A stretch of DNA of 64,000 nt from Paraburkholderia acidisoli. GTDB taxonomy: Bacteria > Pseudomonadota > Gammaproteobacteria > Burkholderiales > Burkholderiaceae. Positions within the stretch are counted from its first letter, which is position 1. Each line of letters begins with the position of its first letter. The stretch lies in NCBI RefSeq assembly GCF_009789675.1, contig NZ_CP046915.1:1240001-1304000 (forward strand). The letters are read 5' to 3'. The notes under the pieces were generated by a model. It did not search any database and had not been told where the DNA came from. It saw only the letters and a list, made by a program, of their open reading frames with translations. Shown in pieces: positions 24,391 through 33,476 of the stretch. Both the position numbers and the translations under genes were made by a program.

Positions 24391-25695
24391 TTAGTTATAC
24401 GAAACAGATGGGGAGCGCGTACGCGGCGAATGCAGCAACAGCGCAATTGCGAGCGCTGAGCACAGCGCAAGACCGGCGGCAACGGCGAACGCCATCGGGT
24501 AGCCGCCGCCATATTGCACGAACCAGCCCGTCAGCCCCGGCGCGATCAAACCGGCAAGATTGGCGACCAGATGCACGAAGCCGCCCGTCACGCCCACTTT
24601 CTCTTGCGGCACGACTTCACGCACCAGCACCCAGCAATTTTGCGGAATCATGAACGAGCAGATGCTCGAGCCGGAGATCGCGAGCACGGCCAACACCGCG
24701 CTTTGCGAGCGCATCGTTACCACCATCAGCACCGCCGCGCCTGCGAGCGCGACCAGCAGCAAGGTCTTGCGGGCCGCCACGCTGTCGCGCGAGCGCTTGA
24801 CCATGCTGTCGCTGATCCAGCCGCCCGCGCCCAGTCCAATTGCTGCGCCCAGCCACGGAATCGCGCCAACCACGGCCATTTCGCGCACGTTCAGATGCTG
24901 GAAATCGACCAGATAACTGGGCAGCCACGAGAGGAGAAAATACAGCAGATAGTTCGAGGCGAAAAAAGCGATGCAGATGGCCAGCACGCGCTTCGAGAGC
25001 AGATGGCTCCAGATACCGCGCGACGGCGAGGCATTTTCGGCAAGCGCGGTTTCGCGCTGCAACACCGCCGCGCGTTCGTGGCTCGCCGCGATCTGCTCGC
25101 GCTCGACCGGCGACACACGCGGATGCTGCTCCGGCGTATCCCGGAAGAATCGCAGCCACGCCAGCACCCATACGAGACCCAGCACGCCCGTCACGATGAA
25201 CGCCACGCGCCAGCCGTAGTTGAGCGCAAGAAAGCCGATCAGCGGCGCGGCGATGGCGGCTCCGAGCGGTTGCCCAATGGCGATGAAACCCACGGCGCGC
25301 GCCGCTTCTTCGCGGGGAAACCAGTGGGTGATGGACTTGTTGATGGTCGTGCCCATCGGTCCTTCGCCAATGCCGAACAACACACGCACGGCCAGCAGCC
25401 CGGAAAAGCTCGACATTGCCGCGGTGGCGGCGCAGAACAACGACCAGAACGAAGCGGCGGCGGCAAACACGCGGCGCGGGCCGAAGCGGTCGGCGCACCA
25501 CCCGCCGACAAAGCAGAACACGCAATAGCCGGTGAAGAAGGCGCTGAATAACAGCCCCATCTGATAGTCGGTGATATGGAGTTCGGAGCGGATAAACGGC
25601 GCGGCCACGGACATGGCGGCGCGGTCTACGTAATTCAGTCCGCCGGCGCAGAAGAGCAGGATGCCGACGATCCATCGATAGCGATGTTGACCCAT
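24391..25695 (-). CDS. MFS transporter, anion:cation symporter family
   Basis: 434 residues, 12 predicted helices. ACS-family marks are LNYVDRAAMSVAAPFI in helix 1, the loop 2-3 motif GGWCADRFGPRRVF, RVLFGIGEGPMGTTINKSITHWFPREEAARAVGF and the central loop with FFRDTPEQHPRVSPVERE. Such permeases import hexuronates, aldarates, galactonate or phthalate-type acids with protons. It is convergent with the IclR fusion gene and divergent from the porin gene; together they suggest an uptake pair for an acidic substrate. Confidence 0.9.
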   Translation of the reverse strand: MGQHRYRWIVGILLFCAGGLNYVDRAAMSVAAPFIRSELHITDYQMGLLFSAFFTGYCVFCFVGGWCADRFGPRRVFAAAASFWSLFCAATAAMSSFSGLLAVRVLFGIGEGPMGTTINKSITHWFPREEAARAVGFIAIGQPLGAAIAAPLIGFLALNYGWRVAFIVTGVLGLVWVLAWLRFFRDTPEQHPRVSPVEREQIAASHERAAVLQRETALAENASPSRGIWSHLLSKRVLAICIAFFASNYLLYFLLSWLPSYLVDFQHLNVREMAVVGAIPWLGAAIGLGAGGWISDSMVKRSRDSVAARKTLLLVALAGAAVLMVVTMRSQSAVLAVLAISGSSICSFMIPQNCWVLVREVVPQEKVGVTGGFVHLVANLAGLIAPGLTGWFVQYGGGYPMAFAVAAGLALCSALAIALLLHSPRTRSPSVSYN

Positions 25696-26120
25696 AAAAG
25701 CAGGTGTCTCCGTGGAGTTTTTAGTGTGGTTATGACTTATGTGCCCATGCTACGCAGATGAACGCGCTTGTCGATAGGCGCAACGCCGCGTGCGGAAGCG
25801 CTGTTCTCACATCTTGAGACTGGCGGCGGTGGCGCTTGCATCTCGGGCGCACGCTTGTGCACAACTCGCCGCGCTGGCATGCGCGAAATCCCGCGGATAT
25901 GGGTCGGAATCTCAGGCTTTGGGATTGGAGGCGTCGGTCGCTCGTGGCCCGGGATTTCCAGACGCGCAGCGCCTCAGTAGGATGCGATTCCTGTTGAACG
26001 TGACTTGCCTGCCTGACTTACCTGCCATGTCAACACATCGGCCGAAACGTCGGCCAGCAAGTCGCGAGAAAAACAATCGTTTAGTTATTCGAAATAAAAA
26101 TCCATCCCAGGAGACACTCA
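25696..26120. other. Divergent intergenic region between permease and porin genes
   Basis: 425 bp. It holds the putative IclR-type operator at 26082-26096 and the ribosome site AGGAGA before the porin GTG. Short frames in it have no recognisable product. The promoters of both genes must lie here, but I cannot place their boxes with confidence. Confidence 0.55.
26082..26096. promoter_or_regulatory. Putative IclR-type operator, copy 2
   Basis: TAGTTATTCGAAATA matches the reverse complement of the site at 22646-22660 (TAGTTATTCGAACTA) at 14 of 15 positions. It ends 24 bases before the porin start, where a repressor would block transcription or initiation. Confidence 0.55.
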
Positions 26121-27284
26121 GTGAAGCATGTGAAGAAATGCGTTGTGCTTTCCGCGGCGCTTGCGCTGCCGGCGATCGGCCACGCGCAAAGCAGCGTCTC
26201 GCTGTACGGCGTGATCGATACGGGTTTTCTCTACGCCAATAACGTGAACGGCGGCCATCTCTACACGAGCCAGGCGGGCTGGTATCAGGGCAATCGCTGG
26301 GGCTTGCTGGGCGCCGAAGATATCGGCGGCGGCTATCAGGCGATTTTCCGGCTCGAAAGCGGATTTTCCGTGCTGAACGGCTCGATGGGCCAAGGCGGCG
26401 CGCTGTTCGGGCGTCAAGCGTACGTGGGCATTTCCGGCCCTTATGGTGCGGTCACGGCCGGTCGTCAATACGACGCGATCGTCGAATACGCGGAACCCGC
26501 GCGCGCCAACACAGCGCTGCTGATCAACCATCCTGGCGAATTCGACAACCTCGGCAACGACTATCGCCTGAATAACACGCTCAAGTTCGCCAGCGCCAAT
26601 TTCCACGGCTTCAAGTTCGGCGGCATGTTCAGCCTGGGCGGCGTGGCGGGTAGTTTCGACCGAAATCGCGCGTATTCATTCGGCGCTTCCTACAATCAAG
26701 GGCCGCTGTTTCTCGGCGTGGCGTATCTCGACACTCGCGACCCCAACTTTTCGTACTACGGCAACAACCCGTCGTCGAGCACCACCGGCAACAACATGTC
26801 GGCGTATCGCATCTTTTCGGGCTATGCTTCGGCGCGCACGCTGGACACGCTCGCGGCCTCGGCGGGCTACACGCTCGGCGAGTTGAACGTGGCGGCCACC
26901 TACACGAACGTGCGCTACAGCGGGCTGGGCGCGTTCGCCTCGCTGAATCCGTCCGGTTATCAGGGCGTGGCGGCGTTCAACACGGCCGAACTCGCGCTTG
27001 GCTACGCGCTCACGCCTTCGCTGAAGCTGGGCGCGTCGTATCAGTACATTCACGGTGCGCCGGTGCGCAACGGCGACATCGGCAAGGTCACGTACCATGA
27101 GGCCGACGTTTCGCTCGACTATTTCTTCACGAAACGCACCGACGTGTACGTGATGGTGATGGGCCAGATCGCCTCCGGGAAAGACTCGACGGGGCAGGCG
27201 GCCGTGGCGCAACTCTGGGCGCTCGGACCTTCGTCGACCAGCCGCCAGATCGGCAGCGTGGTCGGCCTGCGCCACAAATTCTGA
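26121..27284 (+). CDS. Gram-negative trimeric porin
   Basis: 387 residues starting at GTG 26121, with AGGAGA upstream. A signal peptide (KHVKKCVVLSAALALPAIGHAQ) is followed by the Burkholderia-type porin start SSVSLYGVIDTGFLYANN, then RWGLLGAEDIGGGYQAIFRLESGF and GRQAYVGISGPYGAVTAGRQYD on the barrel and constriction loop. The last residue is Phe (VVGLRHKF), the outer-membrane assembly signal. It should allow small acidic or sugar-like solutes through the outer membrane for the nearby permeases. Confidence 0.95.
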   Translation: MKHVKKCVVLSAALALPAIGHAQSSVSLYGVIDTGFLYANNVNGGHLYTSQAGWYQGNRWGLLGAEDIGGGYQAIFRLESGFSVLNGSMGQGGALFGRQAYVGISGPYGAVTAGRQYDAIVEYAEPARANTALLINHPGEFDNLGNDYRLNNTLKFASANFHGFKFGGMFSLGGVAGSFDRNRAYSFGASYNQGPLFLGVAYLDTRDPNFSYYGNNPSSSTTGNNMSAYRIFSGYASARTLDTLAASAGYTLGELNVAATYTNVRYSGLGAFASLNPSGYQGVAAFNTAELALGYALTPSLKLGASYQYIHGAPVRNGDIGKVTYHEADVSLDYFFTKRTDVYVMVMGQIASGKDSTGQAAVAQLWALGPSSTSRQIGSVVGLRHKF

Positions 27285-27482
27285 TTGCAGCGCTCGCTTA
27301 AGCCCGCCTGGGCCTGCTAACGCCTACCCAAGCCCACTTAAACCGTGCGAGTCTCAGCGCTTGGGACTCGCCAGTGACTTCGAAACCCGGGGCCATTTCC
27401 CGAAACGAAGGCTGGCGCTACGATCCAGCCTACCGAGCCCTCGAACCATACGGGCGGCCAGGCAACATGGAGACATGAAGCA

Positions 27483-28760
27483 ATGAAATTCCGCGGACAG
27501 TACCGCTCGACGATTCTGGCGATGTTGTTGCTCGCCACCGTCATCAACTATATCGACCGCTCCGCGCTGTCGATCGCCATGCCGTTCATCACGCACGACT
27601 ACCATCTTTCCGCGAGCGAGAAGGGCATTATTTTCGGCGCGTTCTCGGTCGGCTATGCGATGTTCAACTTTCTCGGCGGCTACTTTTCGGATCGCTTCGG
27701 CGGCCGCAGCGTGTTGAGCTGGTCGATGAGCGGCTGGTCGGTCGCGTGCGCGCTTACGGCGGCCGTTTCCGGCTTCTGGTCGATGCTGGTGCTGCGTATC
27801 GTGTTCGGCATGGGCGAAGGCCCGAACGCGGCCACCTCGAACAAGGTCGTGAACACGTGGTATCCGATCGGCGAACGCGCGAGCGCCGCCGGCATCGCGC
27901 AATCGGGCGGTCCGATCGGCGGTGCGCTGGCGGGACCGGTGGTTGGTTTTCTCGCGCTGGCGTTCGGCTGGCGTGCCGCGTTCATGGTGATGGGCGTGCT
28001 GGGGATCGGCTGGGTGCTGCTGTGGCGCCGCCTTTCTACCGAACTCCCCGCGCAGCACGAGCGCGTGAGTCCGGCGGAACTGGCGCAGATCGAGGCAGGT
28101 CAGGAACCGGCTCGCGTCAAGCACGGACAGAAAGTGTCGATCCGCGAAGTAGTGACGAAGCGCGCGGTGCTCACGACCGGCATTTCGCTCTTTTGCTACA
28201 ACTACGTGCTGTTTTTCTTCATCACGTGGTTCCCGAGCTACCTCGTGGATGCGCGCCATATCAGCCTGAAGAACATGAGCCTCGTCAGCTCGCTGCCGTG
28301 GATCACCGGCGCGATCGGCTTTATGACGGGCGGTTTGATCGTCGACGCCATTTATCGCCGCACGGGCCGCCGCATGATGTCGCGCAAGATCGTGCTCGTC
28401 ACGTCGTTCCTGATCGCGGCGGCGTGCGTGGCGCTGACCGGCATCGTGGATGAAGTCTGGACCGCCGTGGCAGTGATGACGATCGCCATCGGCTTTCTCA
28501 TGCTCGCCGGTCCCGCCTACTGGGCGATCATTCAGGACAGCGTGCCGCGTCATCAAGTGGGCACGGCCAGCGGTTTCATGCACGGTCTCGCGAATTGCTC
28601 GGGCATCGTCGGTCCCGCGATCACGGGCTTTCTGATCCAGAGCACGGGCAGCTTCGTGAGCGCCTTTGTGCTCGCGGGTGCCGTCGGTTTGATCGGCTCG
28701 CTGATTCTGGCGTGCTTCGTCAGCAGCAAGGAACAGATGGGCGTGCCGACGCCCGCGTGA
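27483..28760 (+). CDS. MFS transporter, anion:cation symporter family
   Basis: 425 residues, 12 helices. It has the ACS motifs INYIDRSALSIAMPFI, GGYFSDRFGGRSVL, RIVFGMGEGPNAATSNKVVNTWYP and SQGGP-like SGGPIGGALAGPVVGFLAL. GGAG lies about ten bases before the ATG. It follows the porin on the same strand (198 bp gap) and precedes an alpha/beta hydrolase. A terminator at 28787-28825 separates it from the latter. The substrate is probably a sugar acid or other carboxylate. Confidence 0.92.
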   Translation: MKFRGQYRSTILAMLLLATVINYIDRSALSIAMPFITHDYHLSASEKGIIFGAFSVGYAMFNFLGGYFSDRFGGRSVLSWSMSGWSVACALTAAVSGFWSMLVLRIVFGMGEGPNAATSNKVVNTWYPIGERASAAGIAQSGGPIGGALAGPVVGFLALAFGWRAAFMVMGVLGIGWVLLWRRLSTELPAQHERVSPAELAQIEAGQEPARVKHGQKVSIREVVTKRAVLTTGISLFCYNYVLFFFITWFPSYLVDARHISLKNMSLVSSLPWITGAIGFMTGGLIVDAIYRRTGRRMMSRKIVLVTSFLIAAACVALTGIVDEVWTAVAVMTIAIGFLMLAGPAYWAIIQDSVPRHQVGTASGFMHGLANCSGIVGPAITGFLIQSTGSFVSAFVLAGAVGLIGSLILACFVSSKEQMGVPTPA

Positions 28761-28786
28761 TTGAGCGTGGTAGCTCTCAACGCAAC

Positions 28787-28825
28787 GGCGTATGTCCGCA
28801 AGGGCATACGCCTCTTTCATTTTTG
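28787..28825 (+). terminator. Rho-independent terminator after the MFS gene
   Basis: GGCGTATG (28787-28794) pairs with CATACGCC (28805-28812), followed by TCTTTCATTTTT. It lies in the 72 bp before the alpha/beta hydrolase gene, so that gene may be expressed by read-through or from its own promoter. Confidence 0.75.
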
Positions 28826-28832
28826 GAGTGTC

Positions 28833-29780
28833 ATGAGTGAGTTCAGCCCTGCCCTCAGTGAGGGCATGCGCGAGTTTGTCGATACCGCCGCGACGTTCCG
28901 CAGCGCGAGTGACGACTGGGCGGCGCGCCGCGCGGCGTTCGCGCGTCAATGTGCGCATTTCACGCCGCTGCCCGCGCGCCCGCTCGTCGTGGAAGATCGA
29001 ACGATAGGCGGCGTGACGACGCGCGTGTACCAGCCCGCGCACGAAGCGCCCGAATGTGGCTGGCCGGTACTGGTTTACTTTCACGGCGGCGGCTGGACGA
29101 TGGGCGATCACAGCACGCACGACTGGTTCGCACACGCGTTGCTGGCGCGCGCGGATCTGGCGATTGTCGCGGTGGATTATCGGCTTGCGCCCGAGTTCAG
29201 CTATCCGGCGCCGCTCGACGACGGCCTCGCGGTTTGGAACGCGATTGCCGCTTCTGCGTGGCCGTTCGATTCCGGGCGCGCGGCGGTATCGGGCGACAGC
29301 GCGGGCGGGACTATCGCCGCCGCGTTGTGTATGGCGTTGCGTGCGCGCGGCCAGGCGCAACCGCGCGCGCAGGCGTTGCTCTATCCGGTATTGAGCGCCG
29401 ATACGGCGTTTGCGTCGATGCGCGAGCACGCGCTCGCGCCGATGCTGAGCGCGCAAGGTCTCGCCGATTCCATCGCGCTTTATTTGCCCGACGAACGCAC
29501 GCGCCATACGGAAGAAGCGATGCCGCTCGCAAGCAAGGACTTCGGCGGACTTGCGCCCGCATTGCTGATCGTGGCGACGGAGGACGTGCTGCGCGATCAA
29601 GCCGTCGATTACGCGGCGCGCGTGCGGGAAGCGGGTGGCACGGCGGAAGTGCTTCTGGCCGAGGGTTGCGTGCATGGCGCACTGCGCGCGACCTATCTGC
29701 CGGAAGCCGTGGCGTGCTACGAGCGCATCGCCGAATTTCTGATCGCGTACGACGCTGCCGGGCGCACCGTGCAGAACTAA
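28833..29780 (+). CDS. Alpha/beta hydrolase, hormone-sensitive-lipase (GDXG) family
   Basis: 315 residues. The oxyanion-hole motif HGGGWTMGDHSTHDW (about 89-103), the nucleophile elbow GDSAGGTIAAAL (about 158-169), the acid in LIVATEDVLRDQA and the His in EGCVHGALRA complete the catalytic triad of an HSL-type carboxylesterase. There is no signal peptide, so it acts in the cytosol on a short-chain ester or lactone. GGAG precedes the ATG at 28833. Confidence 0.92.
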   Translation: MSEFSPALSEGMREFVDTAATFRSASDDWAARRAAFARQCAHFTPLPARPLVVEDRTIGGVTTRVYQPAHEAPECGWPVLVYFHGGGWTMGDHSTHDWFAHALLARADLAIVAVDYRLAPEFSYPAPLDDGLAVWNAIAASAWPFDSGRAAVSGDSAGGTIAAALCMALRARGQAQPRAQALLYPVLSADTAFASMREHALAPMLSAQGLADSIALYLPDERTRHTEEAMPLASKDFGGLAPALLIVATEDVLRDQAVDYAARVREAGGTAEVLLAEGCVHGALRATYLPEAVACYERIAEFLIAYDAAGRTVQN

Positions 29781-29814
29781 AAACGGCGGGCCAGCTTGAC
29801 GCTGCCCGCCGCCT
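29779..29814. terminator. Bidirectional terminator
   Basis: GGCGGGC (29785-29791) pairs with GCCCGCC (29804-29810), with AAAAA on the left (29779-29783) and TTTT on the right, between the convergent hydrolase and enolase-superfamily genes. Confidence 0.75.
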
Positions 29815-29838
29815 TTTCCCGGCTGAAAACGCGAACGC

Positions 29839-30936
29839 TTAACGAGCGCGTGCGAATCGCGAAACGACCGCTTCGTCGGGTGCGAGACCGATGCCGGGTG
29901 CGTCGCCGAGACGAAGCTGGTGGCCGGGCCCGATCGATGAAAGATCGATCAATTCCGCCGCCGGTTCGACATAGAGCCATTCGACCTGCAACATGTCGCG
30001 ATGCGCGGTGGCCAGATGCAGCGTGGTCAGAAAGCCCGGCCCGAAATACGGGCTATGCGGCAGCACGCCCGTTTGCGCCGCGCGCGCCAGTTCGACGATC
30101 TCCAGAAACTCCGTCACGCCGCCGACCTTGCTCACGCTCGGTTGCAGATAATCGACCGCTTGCGCCGCCACGGCCTGCTGAAATTGCAGCGACGTGCACC
30201 AGTTTTCCCCGGCCGCGATCGGCACGCCGTGGTGGCGCAGGCGCGCGAGACGCGCGAAGTCTTCGGGCGGGAAAATGGGTTCTTCGAGCCACGAGATGCC
30301 TTCCAGCGCTTTCAACTGCTCGATATTCGCGAGCGATTGCGCGTCGGTCCACGCGCAATTCACGTCGACGGAAACGGGCGCGCGGCCATCCACGGCGGCG
30401 TGCGCCGTTTCGATTACCGCCATGTCGATTTCGTGCAGCTTGATGTCGGCGTAACCTTCGTCGAGCGCGCGGCGGCAGATCGCGGCGGCGGCGTCGCCTT
30501 CGCCGTAACGCACGAGGCTCGCATACGAGCGCAGCGTGACCGGTTCCGCGCCGCCCAGCGTTTTCCACAACGGCTCGCGCTTGCGCTTCGCGGCCAGATC
30601 CCACAGCGCCATGTCGACGCCCGAAATCGCGAACATCGTGATGCCGTAGCGGCCGAAGATATGCAACGCGCGCTGCGCGGCTTTGGTCCACGCCGGAATC
30701 GATTCGACCGTCGCGCCTTCGATCAGCGGCTTCAGACGCGTTTCGACCACGCTGAGCGTCGCGTCGGCCACGAAGTAACCGAACGCTTCGCCCCAGCCCA
30801 CGTTGCCGTCGGTGTCTTCGACGCGGATCAGCACCGTTTCCATCGACTTCCACGCGGAAGGCGTGATGCCGAGTCCGCGGCCGCGATCTTCGAACGGCAC
30901 TTCAACCACGCGCGCTTCAAGGGAACGGATTTTCAT
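29839..30936 (-). CDS. Mandelate racemase/muconate lactonizing enzyme-like enolase-superfamily enzyme
   Basis: 365 residues. The N-terminal capping domain (MKIRSLEARVVEVPFEDRG) is followed by the barrel with YADIKLHE (catalytic Lys plus His, a KxH pair), metal ligands in SVDVNCAW, ISWLEEPIFP and PIAAGENW, and the later base His in GVLPHSPYFGPGF. The arrangement fits sugar-acid dehydratases or aldarolactone cycloisomerases. Its start overlaps the stop of the epimerase/dehydrogenase gene (ATGA at 30933-30936). With that gene and the aldehyde dehydrogenase it outlines an oxidative uronate/aldarate route. Confidence 0.88.
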   Translation of the reverse strand: MKIRSLEARVVEVPFEDRGRGLGITPSAWKSMETVLIRVEDTDGNVGWGEAFGYFVADATLSVVETRLKPLIEGATVESIPAWTKAAQRALHIFGRYGITMFAISGVDMALWDLAAKRKREPLWKTLGGAEPVTLRSYASLVRYGEGDAAAAICRRALDEGYADIKLHEIDMAVIETAHAAVDGRAPVSVDVNCAWTDAQSLANIEQLKALEGISWLEEPIFPPEDFARLARLRHHGVPIAAGENWCTSLQFQQAVAAQAVDYLQPSVSKVGGVTEFLEIVELARAAQTGVLPHSPYFGPGFLTTLHLATAHRDMLQVEWLYVEPAAELIDLSSIGPGHQLRLGDAPGIGLAPDEAVVSRFARAR

Positions 30937-31733
30937 TGCGGTGTCCTGACGATAAGCGGCTTCGGCACATACGGGCCGCCCACAAAATCGGGGCCTTCGG
31001 AAGCTGGCATCGCTTCGCGCGCAACAAATGCGGGCGAGAGATTATCCTGCGCCGAATCCTGCGGCACGTAGCCGAGTTCGGTGGCGCGCGCGTTGTCGAA
31101 GAAGGGCGCGGCGCAGCGCGACACGCCGTACACGACTTCGTTCGACACGTCCGCGTGCTCGAGACCGACGCGGATCAGTTGCGCGAGATCGCGTCCACTC
31201 ACCCAGATATGCTGACGGCGGCCGTCGCCGATCGTGTCGGTTGCGCTGCCGATGCGGATCGACATCGTCTTGATGCCGTGACGATGCGCGTAGAGCGCGC
31301 ACGCGGCCTCACCGAACACTTTGGAGAGCGCGTAGAAGCCGTCCGGCGCAATGCTCGCGTGGTCGCCCGCGAAGCCGTCCACGCGATGCTGCCCGAGCAC
31401 GTGATGGCTGCTGGCGAACACGAAGCGGCCGATGCCGTGTTCGCGCGCGGCGTCGAGCAGATAAAGCTGCGCGCGATAGTTGGCGTCGAGCGTGGCTTCG
31501 AAGTCGATGTCCAGGCTGTACGCGCAGGCGAGGTGCAGGATCGCGTCCGCGCCTTGCGCCGCGCGCAGCACGGCGTCGCGGTCGGCGATATCGCCCACGA
31601 TGGCCGTTTCGTTGGCGGCCAGATCGCACGCCTCGCGCAGATCGAGCAGACGCAGGTTGTAGCGCTCGCGCAGGTACGGGCGCACGCGGGCGGCGACGCC
31701 GCCGGCCGCGCCGGTCACAAGTATCGTTTTCAT
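30933..31733 (-). CDS. NAD-dependent epimerase/dehydratase-family protein, uronate dehydrogenase-like
   Basis: 266 residues, extended short-chain dehydrogenase. The NAD site is TILVTGAAGGVAARVRPYL, with the acid in LRLLDLRE selecting NAD, and the catalytic YALSK (about 136-140) with Ser in FASSHHVLG. Sequence and length match bacterial uronate dehydrogenases, which oxidise D-glucuronate or D-galacturonate to the aldarolactone. The gene is in an operon with an enolase-superfamily enzyme that could process such a lactone. Confidence 0.82.
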   Translation of the reverse strand: MKTILVTGAAGGVAARVRPYLRERYNLRLLDLREACDLAANETAIVGDIADRDAVLRAAQGADAILHLACAYSLDIDFEATLDANYRAQLYLLDAAREHGIGRFVFASSHHVLGQHRVDGFAGDHASIAPDGFYALSKVFGEAACALYAHRHGIKTMSIRIGSATDTIGDGRRQHIWVSGRDLAQLIRVGLEHADVSNEVVYGVSRCAAPFFDNARATELGYVPQDSAQDNLSPAFVAREAMPASEGPDFVGGPYVPKPLIVRTPQ

Positions 31734-31752
31734 CGCACTGTCTTCATGGTTT

Positions 31753-32046
31753 TCAACGAGTGTAGTCGCAGGCGACCCATTCGAAGTAGGTTTTCAGATC
31801 CGCGATGAGGGCCTGATGCGCCGGGTGCGGAAGATAGCGCTCGACGGCTTCGGCGTCGTCGAAGCTCGCTTCGAGCAGATAGTCCCAGCAGATCGGGCGC
31901 GCCAGTTCGTTGGCTGAGACGCGCCACGCGCGGATAAAGTCGATCTCGCCTTCGAGATTGCGCATGCGCTCGACCAGCGCGGCTTCGCGATGCATATCCT
32001 CGGCCACGTGTTCGAGACGGCGGAACATCACCACGTGCTGCATCAT
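31753..32046 (-). CDS. Dabb (dimeric alpha-beta barrel) stress-responsive-type protein
   Basis: 97 residues beginning MMQHVVMFRRLEHVAEDMHREAAL, the typical first strand of Dabb proteins (HVVxFR), with YLLEASFDDAEAVERYLPHPAHQALIADLKTY later. The ATG pair at 32046/32043 overlaps the ALDH stop and follows GGAGGG. Dabb proteins form dimers that bind small carboxylic or aromatic compounds; in catabolic operons they often act as isomerases or mutarotases. The function here is inferred from position. Confidence 0.82.
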   Translation of the reverse strand: MMQHVVMFRRLEHVAEDMHREAALVERMRNLEGEIDFIRAWRVSANELARPICWDYLLEASFDDAEAVERYLPHPAHQALIADLKTYFEWVACDYTR

Positions 32047-33476
32047 CGCGTGATCCCTCCGGCGTTGGCGTCCAGCGCCCATTGCGGCGCGTCTTGCAGC
32101 GCGACCGGGCGCAGGAAGCGTTCGATGGCCGCATAACCCACGGACGTGGTTTGCGGCTGCGTCGAAGCGGGCCATGGGCCACCGTGCTGTTGTGCGTCGC
32201 ATACGGCTACGCCAGTGGGCACGCCGCCGAACAGCACGCGTCCGGCGATGCGCTGCGCGGCAGCGGCGAGCGCGCGGTTCGCGGGCGTGTCGGCTTCGGC
32301 GCCCCAGAGCGTGGCCGTGAGTGTGCCTTCCACGGCGGCGAGCACGTCGAGCGCCTGGGCTTCGTCGCGCACCTTCACGATTAGCGCGGCGGGGCCGAAC
32401 ATTTCCTCGCGCAACGCAGCGTTGGCGATAAAGGTGGCGGCGTCGGTTTCGTAGAGACGCGGCGCGGGCGTGGTCGCTGCCTCGTTTTCCGCCGATACCG
32501 CGAGACGCACGCGCACGCCCGCCTGCTCGGCGATATGTGCAGATGCCTTCTCGAAGCCGCCGCGCATCGCCTGCGTGAGCATCGCGTGCGGTTGTTGCGC
32601 GGCCAGCGCCTGGGCGAGCGCCGCGACGAAACGTTCGCCGTCTACATCGTCATACACGACGATCAGGCCAGGGCTGGTGCAGAACTGGCCGCAGCCGAGC
32701 GTGATCGACGCGGCCAGCGCAGCGGCGGGCGCATCGACGCCTTGCGCGAGCGCGGCGGGCGTGACCACGAGCGGGTTGATCGAGCCGAGTTCGCCGTAGA
32801 ACGGAATCGGCAAACGTCGTGCATTGGCCGCGCGCCACAACGCCACGCCGCCCTGATACGAGCCCGTGAACGCAACGGCGCTCACGTCGGCGTGACTCAC
32901 CAGATGTACGGCGGCGTCGCGCGAAGCCTGATCGACGAAACCGATCACGCCTTCGGGCAAGCCTTGCTCGCGCAGCACGTTGGCCGCGAGCGCATGCACG
33001 CGGCGCGAGAGTTCGGGATGGCCCGAATGCGGCTTGACGATGACGGTGCAACCGGCCGCGAGCGCCGAAGCCGTATCGCCGCCGAGCACCGAGAACGCGA
33101 ACGGGAAGTTGCTGGCCGAGAACATGGCCACCGGGCCGAGCGGTGCGAGCACGCGCGTGAGGTGCGGTCGTCCCGCGGGCGGCGCGCCGGGCACCGCGGC
33201 GTCGTCGATCTGACGATGTGCGATGCCGCTATCGACGCGATCGGCGAAACCGCGCAACTGGAACGCGGTGCGCGCGAGTTCGCCATTCAGGCGACCCGCC
33301 CCGAGCGAGGTTTCTTCGTCGGCGACGGAAACCAGTGCGGCCTGGTTCGCTTCGAGTGCGTCGGCGAGACCGCGCAGCAGTCGAGCGCGCACGGCGGCGG
33401 GTGCGGCGCCGTATTGCGCCTGCGCGGCGTGGGCGCCTTCCACGGCGCGATCGATGATGGAGAATTGCGTGCTCAC
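32043..33476 (-). CDS. Aldehyde dehydrogenase, alpha-ketoglutaric semialdehyde dehydrogenase-like
   Basis: 477 residues from GTG 33476, with GGAGG upstream; GTGA overlaps the stop of the SnoaL gene. The sequence has the Rossmann part FSASNFPFAFSVLGGDTASALAAGCTVIVKPH, the substitution YGELGSINPL for the usual ELGGKSP, and the catalytic Cys in LGCGQFCTSPGL. This pattern (SASNFPFAFS, FYGELGSINP, GQFCTSPG) is that of NADP-type 2,5-dioxovalerate dehydrogenases. It would convert alpha-ketoglutaric semialdehyde to 2-oxoglutarate at the end of a sugar-acid pathway. Confidence 0.9.
   Translation of the reverse strand: MSTQFSIIDRAVEGAHAAQAQYGAAPAAVRARLLRGLADALEANQAALVSVADEETSLGAGRLNGELARTAFQLRGFADRVDSGIAHRQIDDAAVPGAPPAGRPHLTRVLAPLGPVAMFSASNFPFAFSVLGGDTASALAAGCTVIVKPHSGHPELSRRVHALAANVLREQGLPEGVIGFVDQASRDAAVHLVSHADVSAVAFTGSYQGGVALWRAANARRLPIPFYGELGSINPLVVTPAALAQGVDAPAAALAASITLGCGQFCTSPGLIVVYDDVDGERFVAALAQALAAQQPHAMLTQAMRGGFEKASAHIAEQAGVRVRLAVSAENEAATTPAPRLYETDAATFIANAALREEMFGPAALIVKVRDEAQALDVLAAVEGTLTATLWGAEADTPANRALAAAAQRIAGRVLFGGVPTGVAVCDAQQHGGPWPASTQPQTTSVGYAAIERFLRPVALQDAPQWALDANAGGITR

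Noticed and set aside
24392..24410. TTAGTTATACGAAAC, similar to the putative IclR operator
   Set aside because: It lies at the 3' end of the MFS coding sequence and differs from the motif; probably chance.
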